DNA of 15,758 bases from Rhodocyclaceae bacterium (lineage in GTDB: Bacteria > Pseudomonadota > Gammaproteobacteria > Burkholderiales > Rhodocyclaceae): contig JANYAW010000134.1 in assembly GCA_025361105.1 (NCBI GenBank), positions 1 through 15,758 on the forward strand, written 5' to 3'. The notes under the pieces were generated by a model. That model was not told the origin of the DNA. It saw only the letters and a program-made list of their open reading frames with translations, and ran no database searches. The position numbers and the translations under genes are program-made. Below are positions 1 through 6,004 of this stretch, one piece after another. How positions within the stretch are numbered: the stretch's first letter is position 1; each line of letters begins with the position of its first letter.

Positions 1-831
1 GGTGATTTTCAAGGCCTTGCCGTAGAGGCGTGCGCTGGTCAGCATGAAGGTGCGGAACACCAATAGCGGACTTTCGATAGGCGGCGTCGCTTGCCAGATG
101 CGACCCCAGCGGCGCACCACGTTGGTCAGGCGTTTTATTTCGCTGAAAGATCCGTACTGCGATGGAATGCGCAGCTCGCGATTGGGGTCATTGGCCAGGT
201 AATGAAACGGCAGGCTGTCGGAGGAGAAGCCGACATAGCCCTCGTCCATACCTTTTTCCAACAAGCGCTCCATATGATCGAGTTCCGCAGCGGTCGGCGC
301 ACGAGTGACCGAAGGCGTGACCCCCATCGCGGCAATGCGCAACATCGAATAGGGAATCATCGGCACGATGTTGGGGCCGAGCTTTAACGTATCGAGATGC
401 GCGAGATATTCGTCCGAAGTATTCCAATGCACGCGGTCGGCGATGCGCTTGAGCACCGGTTTGGGAATATTTTCGACGCGGGCAAAACAATCGACTATCG
501 GGTCTTGCTCGCCGTCGCGCTGCGCCCCAAATGCCAAGCCAAGCGAACAATTGGCGACCACTACCGTCGTCGTGCCATGGCGCACCGATTCGGATAACCC
601 CGGTGCGAGTTCGACTTCAAGATCGTAGTGCGTATGGATATCGAGCAGGCCGGGGGCCAGCCATTTGCCGCTGGCATCGATCACCGTGTCGGCCAAGCTT
701 GCATCGAGATTCACTCCGCGTGCCGCAATTTTGCCTTGTTGAATCGCGATGTCGCCGATGGCTCCAGACGCGCCGGTGCCGTCGAAAATTGTGGCGTTTT
801 TTATCAGGGTGTCCCAGCGACTTGTGTTCAT
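1..831 (-). CDS. N-acyl-D-amino-acid deacylase-like amidohydrolase (C-terminus cut by window edge)
   Basis: The reading frame is open from an ATG at 831 to the window edge, giving the first 277 residues of a longer protein; family members are usually around 500-580 residues. The N-terminus has the short beta-sandwich seen in amidohydrolases (TLIKNATIFDGTG), then APGLLDIHTHYD, whose His66 and His68 are the metal-binding HxH pair. The later segment GYVGFSSDSLPFHYLAND resembles the region after the metal ligands in D-aminoacylases and related imidic or N-acyl-amino-acid hydrolases. These enzymes are metal-dependent and usually cytoplasmic, and they release D-amino acids from N-acyl derivatives. 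The exact substrate cannot be read here. A good ribosome site (AGGAAAATC before ATG) supports the start. It begins 12 bases after the YhhN-family gene and is probably the last gene of that operon. The true end lies outside the window. Confidence 0.85.
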   Translation of the reverse strand, partial: MNTSRWDTLIKNATIFDGTGASGAIGDIAIQQGKIAARGVNLDASLADTVIDASGKWLAPGLLDIHTHYDLEVELAPGLSESVRHGTTTVVVANCSLGLAFGAQRDGEQDPIVDCFARVENIPKPVLKRIADRVHWNTSDEYLAHLDTLKLGPNIVPMIPYSMLRIAAMGVTPSVTRAPTAAELDHMERLLEKGMDEGYVGFSSDSLPFHYLANDPNRELRIPSQYGSFSEIKRLTNVVRRWGRIWQATPPIESPLLVFRTFMLTSARLYGKALKIT

Positions 832-843
832 GATTTTCCTTTG

Positions 844-1503
844 TCAATTGGTGCTGGCAACACGCCGTTCTTGTACGAGAGAGACATGGCCAACGGCAGC
901 GGCCGCGATGAAGGCTTGTCCGCCCCAGTAAAGCAAGATGATGGCGTAGCCCGCGCCAGGCAGTGGGGTGACGAATTTATTGATACCGATTAGCGTGTCC
1001 GAAAACGCGAATAACACAGCACCGATTAACGCGCTCCAGCGCTGCATTCCGCTGACCGATTCATCCACCGCGACAACCGCTGCGCGCCAAATCATCAGGC
1101 CAATAATGCTCATGTAAATGGCGACCGGGATGGTTAATTCGCCACTCGTCGGCAGCGTGATTGGCACGGTAATCGCCAGAAAAATAAGCACCGGGAGCAG
1201 CAGTGAAATTGACAGGCTGCGCTGCCAGGAAAAAAACGCCTTGACGTACAAACCGTGGCCAATTGCGAAGGCCAACATGCCTGCCAAAAACGCTCCAGGA
1301 ATGGCAAGACAAATATCGCCAATCGCGCCAAAGATCAGCCCCCACGCAACGCGCCGGTCGCCGGTCGGCCACACCCATACTGCCATCGCCAGCACTGGCC
1401 AAGGCTTGGTAGCTAAGCGCAGCCAACCTATGTCGAGCGTCAGGCCGACTAAAAACAGACAAGCGGTCAGCGCGCCGACGAGGGTGAGTTGTGCGCTTCT
1501 CAT
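844..1503 (-). CDS. YhhN/TMEM86 family membrane protein (lysoplasmalogenase-like)
   Basis: The 219-residue product is almost entirely hydrophobic, with about seven to eight predicted membrane spans. It carries family landmarks: ATKPWPVL near the N-terminus, FGAIGDICLA, then a GM-LAFAIGH-LY stretch, all typical of the YhhN/TMEM86 family. Eukaryotic TMEM86B hydrolyses the vinyl-ether bond of lysoplasmalogens; the role of bacterial YhhN proteins is poorly known, so lysoplasmalogenase is a family-based label only. I chose the ATG at 1503, seven bases after the upstream hydrolase stop. The frame stays open to 1596, but the extra residues lie inside the hydrolase gene and look polar and non-native. 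No strong Shine-Dalgarno sits directly before 1503, so translation may be coupled to the upstream gene. The neighbouring hydrolase and amidohydrolase give no clear pathway. Confidence 0.8.
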   Translation of the reverse strand: MRSAQLTLVGALTACLFLVGLTLDIGWLRLATKPWPVLAMAVWVWPTGDRRVAWGLIFGAIGDICLAIPGAFLAGMLAFAIGHGLYVKAFFSWQRSLSISLLLPVLIFLAITVPITLPTSGELTIPVAIYMSIIGLMIWRAAVVAVDESVSGMQRWSALIGAVLFAFSDTLIGINKFVTPLPGAGYAIILLYWGGQAFIAAAAVGHVSLVQERRVASTN

Positions 1504-1510
1504 TTGCGTG

Positions 1511-2452
1511 TCATGTGTCTGATTTTCCTGTTCGGCTTTCCACGGTCGCGTTGAAGTGAGCGGATAAAAATTGATGGATGGCCTCACATAAAGCATCGTT
1601 TTGTTCGCTCATCATCGCGTGGCCTGCACCGTCGAGAGTCGCGCTCTCTGCGCGCAATGTTTCTTGCAATTTCACCGCATATTTTGGCGCGGTCATTTGG
1701 TCTTTGCTGCCGCAGACAACTAAACACGGGCAGGTGATTTTGGCGGCGGCCTCCAGCCCGAGAATGTAGCTGTTGCAGGCGCTTAGATCGTTGTGCAATA
1801 CACCAGGGATCTGGCTGCACATCAATTGTTGCGCAGTGGCCAATCGTTCGCTTCTGGCGTTTATCGCATCGCTGTTGGCATCGGGCAAGTTTGGTGCGTG
1901 CGACCACTGCGCAATTTGCGCAATCGCGGCGGCTTCGTCGGTGCGGGTTTGTTCAAGCAGGGCAGGCGAGACTTTCATCGGGAACGCGGTGCCGATCAGC
2001 ACCAGCGCAGCGATGTGACTGCTGTGATCAGCGACGCATGCTAGCGCCGCCAATGAACCCATGCTGTGGCCGATGAGCACATATGACGCCGGCGAAGCAG
2101 GGGTTTCGCGAAGCACTGCTTCGCGCCTGCGTAGCGGGTAGTCTGTACACAGCCGAGACTCAACGCCAGCACCAACTGGCGAAATTGCAAGCAGTAACTT
2201 CCCCAACCATTGCGCCATCAATTCGATACTGACCAGTGGTGCGCCAGCGCTCGCTCCGTGCCCCGGAAAATCCGGCGCAAATGTTCCGTAGCCACGCTGC
2301 GAAAACCAATACTGTTGCGCTTCCCAAACGCGATGATCGTTTTGTGCGCCATGCACGAATATCAAACGCGGCAGATAGTTATTAACTGGCGTTTCACTCG
2401 TCGCAATAAACGCGCGCTGACCGTCAATATCAAGCACCATATCAAGCACCAT
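1511..2452 (-). CDS. Alpha/beta hydrolase with an in-frame insert before the nucleophile elbow
   Basis: A 313-residue alpha/beta-hydrolase fold enzyme. Visible motifs in order: oxyanion-hole segment FVHGAQNDHRVW (34-43), PDFPGHGAS (60-68), nucleophile elbow GHSMGS with Ser130, the acid in VCGSKDQM (Asp251) and the catalytic His278 in GAGHAMM. The substrate is unknown; it could be an esterase, lipase or C-C hydrolase. Cytoplasmic, since no signal peptide is seen. Residues about 92-121, between the helix LGKLLLAI and the strand SYVLIG, are longer and more arginine-rich than usual, and the DNA there contains a strong palindrome (separate entry). The N-terminus begins with MVLD twice, because a 12-base unit is duplicated in tandem; the second Met5 is an equally possible start. 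Ten bases separate it from the DUF465 gene upstream, and the YhhN gene follows seven bases later, so an operon is likely. Confidence 0.85.
   Translation of the reverse strand: MVLDMVLDIDGQRAFIATSETPVNNYLPRLIFVHGAQNDHRVWEAQQYWFSQRGYGTFAPDFPGHGASAGAPLVSIELMAQWLGKLLLAISPVGAGVESRLCTDYPLRRREAVLRETPASPASYVLIGHSMGSLAALACVADHSSHIAALVLIGTAFPMKVSPALLEQTRTDEAAAIAQIAQWSHAPNLPDANSDAINARSERLATAQQLMCSQIPGVLHNDLSACNSYILGLEAAAKITCPCLVVCGSKDQMTAPKYAVKLQETLRAESATLDGAGHAMMSEQNDALCEAIHQFLSAHFNATVESRTGKSDT
2091..2130. repeat. Palindromic repeat-like insert inside the alpha/beta hydrolase gene
   Basis: The 19-base palindrome CGCGAAGCACTGCTTCGCG occupies 2107-2125 (nine-base arms around one base). It is enclosed by an outer five-base arm pair, GCAGG at 2097-2101 and CCTGC at 2126-2130, with an unpaired stretch on one side. 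The octamer GCGAAGCA occurs directly at 2092 and 2108 and inverted at 2117-2124. This looks like a REP-type or protein-embedded palindromic element that kept the reading frame. I saw no second copy in the window, so the repeat status is inferred from structure only. Confidence 0.45.
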
Positions 2453-2453
2453 A
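2430..2453. repeat. Tandem 12-base duplication at the hydrolase start
   Basis: On the minus strand the unit ATGGTGCTTGAT appears twice in succession, so the protein begins MVLDMVLD. Each copy brings its own ATG in the same frame, giving two possible starts four codons apart. It is probably a slippage duplication. Coordinates are approximate to a base or two. Confidence 0.7.
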
Positions 2454-2462
2454 AGCCGTGCT

Positions 2463-2693
2463 TCAGGCGTACTCGTCGGGGTCGAGCTGGTGTTCGATGC
2501 GGGCGATTTGATCCTTGATCAACAACTTGCGTTTTTTCAAACGGCGCAATTGCAATTCGTCTTCAGTCGGCGCGGCATCCAACAAGGCAATCTGTTCATC
2601 CAGATTACGATGCTCGGTACGCAAAGCCGCAAGCGTAACCCTCAACTCGGCATCGGGGCTGGCAGGAAATTCGGTTGGCGTGTTCTCGCTCAT
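2463..2693 (-). CDS. DUF465 / YdcH family small protein
   Basis: A 76-residue, highly charged protein predicted to form a helical hairpin or coiled coil. The motif pattern matches DUF465 (YdcH): an LRTEHRNLDEQIALLD first helix, a short turn, then LQLRRLKKRKLLIKDQIARIE and a C-terminal LDPDE tail. Length is normal for the family (about 70-80). The biochemical role is not established. The N-terminal 15-20 residues, rich in Pro, Ser and Glu, are likely disordered. The start ATG at 2693 is preceded by AAAGG at a short distance. It lies 14 bases after the CBS-domain gene and 10 bases before the hydrolase, consistent with co-transcription. Confidence 0.85.
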   Translation of the reverse strand: MSENTPTEFPASPDAELRVTLAALRTEHRNLDEQIALLDAAPTEDELQLRRLKKRKLLIKDQIARIEHQLDPDEYA

Positions 2694-2707
2694 GCCTTTA
2701 TTTTATT

Positions 2708-3139
2708 TCAACTGGCAATGTACTGCTCCAGCTGCGCGATGACAAACGCCTGTTCGTCTATGGTGGCTTTGACTAAGTCGCCAATCGAGACGATGCCCAA
2801 CAACTGGTTGTCGGCAGTCATCACCGGCAAATGGCGGATGTGTTTTTGCGACATGATGGTCATCGCTTCGTCGACGGTGAGTTCTGGTTTGGCGCAGAGA
2901 ACTTTGTCGGTCATGATTTCGCGAACTTTGGTTTCGCGGGATGATTTGCCTTGCAGGATGACTTTTCTGGCGTAGTCGCGTTCGCTGAAAATGCCAGCGA
3001 GGTGTGAGCCTTCCATCACCAGCAATGCGCCGACATCGTATTTGGCCATCGTTTCCAGCGCGGTAAACACCGAGTCGTCCGGTGCGACGGAAAGTGGCGT
3101 GCGTTGTTTGTCACCGAGTAGTTGCTTGACGGATTTCAT
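2708..3139 (-). CDS. Tandem CBS-domain protein
   Basis: A 143-residue protein made of two CBS motifs forming one Bateman module: the first about residues 8-65 (VAPDDSVFTALETMAKYDVGALLVM, then GIFSERDYARKV) and the second about 73-132 (REIMTDKVLCAKPELTVDEAM, then RHLPVM and GIVSIGDLV). Such stand-alone pairs commonly bind adenine nucleotides and regulate partner proteins; no partner or enzyme domain is fused here. Cytoplasmic. The start ATG at 3139 has a strong ribosome site, GGAGG seven to eight bases upstream. It is the first gene of the leftward run ending in the amidohydrolase, so the promoter should lie in 3140-3260; I could not pick out a convincing -35/-10 pair there. Confidence 0.9.
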   Translation of the reverse strand: MKSVKQLLGDKQRTPLSVAPDDSVFTALETMAKYDVGALLVMEGSHLAGIFSERDYARKVILQGKSSRETKVREIMTDKVLCAKPELTVDEAMTIMSQKHIRHLPVMTADNQLLGIVSIGDLVKATIDEQAFVIAQLEQYIAS

Positions 3140-3263
3140 GGCGTTTCCTCCGATTGTGTTGAGAGGGATTTGCGACGCTACAAAAAATCGAAACGGTAAA
3201 GCTTCTTTGCAAGCTTATCAGCAGTTGGTGGATGTTGGGCAAGAAATTAGTTCAATGAGTTGA

Positions 3264-3292
3264 CTGCTCAATGCCGAGCACCCGCCGAGCAG
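3264..3292 (-). other. Inverted repeat just downstream of the response-regulator stop
   Basis: CTGCTC (3264-3269) and GAGCAG (3287-3292) can pair around a 17-base loop, immediately after the response-regulator stop codon on the minus strand. No run of T follows on that strand, so an intrinsic terminator is only weakly supported. The interval 3140-3296 otherwise holds the presumed promoter of the CBS gene and a second small inverted repeat, two AAGCTT sites six bases apart at about 3199-3216. Confidence 0.3.
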
Positions 3293-3296
3293 TAAA

Positions 3297-3938
3297 TTAC
3301 TCCACCAGTCCGTTTTCCAACCCATAGCGAATCAACTCTGCCGTGCTGCGCAAGCCCATTTTCTCTAGCAGTCGTGCGCGATAGGTGCTGACGGTGGCGA
3401 CGCCGAGATTCAAAGTTTCGGCGACTTGGGTGAGCGTTTTGCCGGAGGCAATCAATGACAACACCTGATATTCGCGATCTGTAATGCGCTCGTGTGGCGG
3501 TTTGTCGCTGTCGTCGGAAATGGCGTTGGCGAGTTGCTGCGCAACGGCGGCGCTGACATATTTTTTTCCGGTGGCGACTTGACGAATGGCGGTGACCAGT
3601 TGTTCCGGTGCGCTTTGTTTGTTGAGGTAGCCGGAAGCGCCAGCTTTGAGCGCACGCACGGCAAATTGTTCCTCGGGATGCATGCTCAAAATCAACACTG
3701 GCGAGCGCGGGAATTCCTTTTTGAGTTGCTTGAGCGTATCGATGCCATCGCGATTGGGCATGGTCACATCGAGCAAAAAAACATCCCACGGTTGTTGCCG
3801 CGCGAGGATCATCGCGTCGGCACCGTCTTCGGCTTCGCCGGCCACCACAAGGTCATCCGTCTCGGACAGAATGAGCCGCAAACCTTGACGCACAATGGCG
3901 TGGTCATCGGCGATTAGTACATGAATTTTTTCGCTCAT
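3297..3938 (-). CDS. NarL/FixJ-type response regulator (receiver + LuxR HTH)
   Basis: A 213-residue transcription regulator. Receiver domain (about 4-120): acidic pair Asp11/Asp12 in LIADDH, phospho-acceptor Asp57 in FLLDVTMPNRDG, switch Ser85 in LILSMH and conserved Lys107 in YLNKQS, so all key residues are present. The C-terminal LuxR-type helix-turn-helix (about 148-210) has ITDREYQVLSLIASGKT and VATVSTYRARLLEKMGL. It should be phosphorylated by the kinase encoded immediately upstream and then bind DNA as a dimer. I chose the ATG at 3938 because the receiver fold begins at once with MSEKIHVLIADD and it lies one base after the kinase stop (TGAAATG), a coupled arrangement. The frame is open upstream to 4079, but that part overlaps the kinase gene and is not receiver-like. 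Target genes are unknown. Confidence 0.92.
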   Translation of the reverse strand: MSEKIHVLIADDHAIVRQGLRLILSETDDLVVAGEAEDGADAMILARQQPWDVFLLDVTMPNRDGIDTLKQLKKEFPRSPVLILSMHPEEQFAVRALKAGASGYLNKQSAPEQLVTAIRQVATGKKYVSAAVAQQLANAISDDSDKPPHERITDREYQVLSLIASGKTLTQVAETLNLGVATVSTYRARLLEKMGLRSTAELIRYGLENGLVE

Positions 3939-3939
3939 T

Positions 3940-5514
3940 TCAGAATAGCTCGCGCTGTGGCTCTCGTTGTTGTTCGCGTTGTAGATCATCATGTCGTGCG
4001 GATTCTGCGCTGAGGTGTTCAGGAATCCGCAAGCAAATTTGTGTGCCGCCATTATCTGCCGCTGCGATAGAAAACTCACCGGCCAAACTTAGCACACGCT
4101 CGCGAATTCCGCGTAGGCCGAATGACTTTGGTTTGCTCAAGTCGGCGTTGGAAATACCTTTGCCGTTGTCGTGAATATCCAAAACAATGTTACCGCCGAA
4201 TCGTGACAATCGCATGTTGACCTGCGTCGCTTGCGCGTGTTTGGCGATGTTGGTCAAGGCTTCTTGCGCGATACGAAATACGGCAATCGAGGTTTCGCTG
4301 TCCGGCTCCATTGCCTTGTCGTCGTCATTGCATTGCACGCGACATGGGGTGCCTGAACGTTGACTGAAATCTTCAGCTTGGCATTCAATCGCGGCGGGCA
4401 GACCGAACTCTTTGAGAATGCCCGGGCGTAGCTCGCGTGCCACGCGGCTGGTGGTGCCCATCGCTTGGTTGAGCAAGTCTTCGATGGATTGCGCTTTCAC
4501 CCGAAGCGCATCGGCGGCAGCAGGAAGTTTGCTGGACAACAAGGCGACTTCGATTTTTAGTCGAACCAGAATCGAACCGAGCTCGTCGTGAATATCGCGC
4601 GCGATACGTTCGCGTTCTTCTTTCACCGCCTCAAGGTGGGTTGAAAGTTCAGCCAATTGTTCGCGTGAGCGACGCAATTCTCCTTCGGCTTCTTTGCTAT
4701 GTGTGATGTTGGTGGCGATGCCCTGCCATTCGACGCTGCCATCTTCAAAGCGATGCGGGGTCGAGCGCAAGTTAATCCACTTGGCACGTGAACGCCCAAC
4801 GGCGTGGCCTTCCCAATTGAACAGCGTGCCGCTGATCGCCGAATCCTTGAGCGCAAGTTCCAGGCTTTTGCGATGTTTGGCATCAAATGCCGAGAAAAAA
4901 TATTCGGCCGATTCGAGTAATTCGTGCTGCTTGCGACCAAATAATTTTTGGCAACCATCGCTGACATACATGAAACGAAAATGATGTACCTGTTGACTTT
5001 CATCATCTGGCGAGTTGGTGCTGGTGACACGCCGTAGTTGAAACAACATGCCCGGAAGATTGGATGCCAAACCACGAAAACGTGCTTCGCTATCGCGTAA
5101 CATTTCCAAAGCGGCGCGGTGATCGGCACGATGCTGCGCGCCATCGGCTTCACGCTCTATGGCCGGTAGCAATCGTTCCAACCGATCTGCATCAATCACG
5201 TCGCGTGCGCCAGCTTTCATTGCGCCCAGTGCAAGCTTGCGTTCGTCGGCGTTGGCAATCATCAGCACCGGTAAATCCAGCCCCAGCTCGTCAATTAATT
5301 TGATAACTGTTTGCACCGCCAACGCCGCGCCGGGCACATAGAGCGTGGCGTCCCACGGCGGTTCGGCGAGCGCAGTGCGCAGGAGCGGTGCCGAACTAAT
5401 ATGTCGCAAATCCACACGCTGACTTCCCAAGCCGAGCGCCAACAAAAATGCCTGCGGGTCGACCGAAGCAGCGGCAACATAAAGCAGTCGGAGGGGCGTT
5501 GGTGCTGGCGACAT
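3940..5514 (-). CDS. NarL-type sensor histidine kinase with pseudo-receiver and PAS domains
   Basis: A 524-residue soluble kinase without visible membrane spans. Domains: residues about 6-125 resemble a receiver fold (LRLLYVAAAS, LPVLMIANADERKLALGAMKAGARDVI) but the acidic pair and the phospho-acceptor Asp are absent, so it is probably a non-phosphorylated pseudo-receiver. A PAS domain follows (about 141-275), ending in VEWQGIATNIT. The HisKA_3 dimerisation helix carries His309 in ERERIARDIHDELG; the ATPase domain has Asn422 in QEALTNIAKHA, DNGKGI (449-454) and FGLRGIRERV (465-474). The tail is repetitive (QREQQREPQREL). It should autophosphorylate and pass phosphate to the response regulator one base downstream. 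The input signal is unknown but likely cytoplasmic. It is transcribed divergently from the acyl-CoA-binding protein gene. The start at 5514 has only a weak purine-rich site (GAGAA) upstream. Confidence 0.9.
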   Translation of the reverse strand: MSPAPTPLRLLYVAAASVDPQAFLLALGLGSQRVDLRHISSAPLLRTALAEPPWDATLYVPGAALAVQTVIKLIDELGLDLPVLMIANADERKLALGAMKAGARDVIDADRLERLLPAIEREADGAQHRADHRAALEMLRDSEARFRGLASNLPGMLFQLRRVTSTNSPDDESQQVHHFRFMYVSDGCQKLFGRKQHELLESAEYFFSAFDAKHRKSLELALKDSAISGTLFNWEGHAVGRSRAKWINLRSTPHRFEDGSVEWQGIATNITHSKEAEGELRRSREQLAELSTHLEAVKEERERIARDIHDELGSILVRLKIEVALLSSKLPAAADALRVKAQSIEDLLNQAMGTTSRVARELRPGILKEFGLPAAIECQAEDFSQRSGTPCRVQCNDDDKAMEPDSETSIAVFRIAQEALTNIAKHAQATQVNMRLSRFGGNIVLDIHDNGKGISNADLSKPKSFGLRGIRERVLSLAGEFSIAAADNGGTQICLRIPEHLSAESARHDDLQREQQREPQRELF

Positions 5515-5522
5515 AATGCAAA

Positions 5523-5538
5523 GTTCTCAAGAGAGAAC
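5523..5538. promoter_or_regulatory. Short palindrome upstream of the sensor kinase
   Basis: GTTCTC (5523-5528) and GAGAAC (5533-5538) are perfect inverted arms separated by four bases, starting eight bases before the kinase ATG. They could form a small mRNA hairpin at the ribosome site or serve as an operator. No known factor is assigned. Confidence 0.35.
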
Positions 5539-5556
5539 GAAGTTTATAGCGGAAAG

Positions 5557-5580
5557 CGGCGTGGGTTAAAAGCCACGCCG
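5557..5580. promoter_or_regulatory. Stem-loop in the divergent intergenic region
   Basis: CGGCGTGG (5557-5564) and CCACGCCG (5573-5580) form a perfect eight-base-pair stem with an eight-base AT-rich loop. It lies between the divergently transcribed kinase and acyl-CoA-binding protein genes, so it cannot be a terminator for either gene. It may be a leader hairpin of the kinase transcript or a protein-binding site. Confidence 0.45.
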
Positions 5581-5647
5581 AATAGTTACTCAAATACACG
5601 CAATTCTTTAGCCTGCTTTTTTTCGCTGCAGCAAGGCAAAATGAAGA

Positions 5648-5663
5648 CTTGCAATCTTGCAAG
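5648..5663. promoter_or_regulatory. 16-base palindrome upstream of the acyl-CoA-binding protein gene (candidate operator)
   Basis: CTTGCAATCTTGCAAG is a perfect 7-2-7 palindrome ending 28 bases before the ACBP start codon. Size and position fit the operator of a dimeric repressor such as a TetR-family regulator, several of which sense acyl-CoAs. The sequence does not match the FadR or PsrA consensus sites I know, so the regulator is not identified. Confidence 0.45.
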
Positions 5664-5691
5664 CAAATCCAAAATCAGGGAGAAGCACAAA

Positions 5692-5955
5692 ATGGCATCA
5701 GTCAAACAAGCATTTGAAGCGGCAATGGTCGATGTAAAAAAACTAAGCTCACGCCCGAGCAACGAAGTTTTTTTGCAGCTCTACGCTTTTTACAAACAAG
5801 GCAGTCAAGGTGATGTAGAAGGCAAGCGACCCGGTTTTACCGACATGATAGGTCGCGCCAAATTTGATGCATGGGCGGCGTGCAAAGGAACTTCATCCAA
5901 CGACGCGATGCAAAAGTATGTTGATTTGGTGAAAAGTTTGTTGGCCAAGGAGTAG
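5692..5955 (+). CDS. Acyl-CoA-binding protein (ACBP)
   Basis: An 87-residue protein of exactly the usual ACBP size. The four-helix fold and ligand residues are recognisable: Tyr31 and Tyr34-Lys35-Gln36 in LYAFYKQGSQGDV, Lys57 with Trp61 in RAKFDAWAACKGTS, and Tyr76 in MQKYVDLVK. ACBPs bind long-chain acyl-CoA esters in the cytosol, buffering the pool and delivering them to acyltransferases. The acyltransferase gene 49 bases downstream is therefore a natural partner. The start at 5692 is chosen because the canonical domain begins MASVKQAFEAA and GGGAG precedes it; an in-frame ATG at 5641 would add 17 non-conserved residues and lies ahead of the palindrome. ACBP is widespread in eukaryotes and patchy in bacteria, so its presence is a useful marker of acyl-CoA-rich metabolism. 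Confidence 0.93.
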   Translation: MASVKQAFEAAMVDVKKLSSRPSNEVFLQLYAFYKQGSQGDVEGKRPGFTDMIGRAKFDAWAACKGTSSNDAMQKYVDLVKSLLAKE

Positions 5956-6004
5956 CCTTACGCTTGCCGAAAATCATTCCCAGAATTTCATCCAGGAGTC
6001 TTTT

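Noticed and set aside
188..550. 120-residue minus-strand open frame inside the amidohydrolase
   Set aside because: It lies in another frame of the true gene, whose own frame holds the HTHYD metal motif and a good ribosome site; this product is Arg/Cys-rich with no domain.
1504..1596. Upstream start for the YhhN-family protein
   Set aside because: The extra residues overlap the hydrolase gene and are polar; the membrane protein begins naturally at the ATG at 1503.
3492..3917. 141-residue plus-strand frame opposite the response regulator
   Set aside because: Antisense shadow of a clear receiver-LuxR protein; no ribosome site or recognisable family.
3939..4079. Longer N-terminus for the response regulator
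   Set aside because: The extension overlaps the kinase gene and is not receiver-like; the domain starts directly at the ATG at 3938.
5311..5691. Long N-terminal extension of the ACBP frame
   Set aside because: It runs antisense through the kinase gene and across the intergenic hairpins; ACBP length and ribosome site fit the start at 5692.
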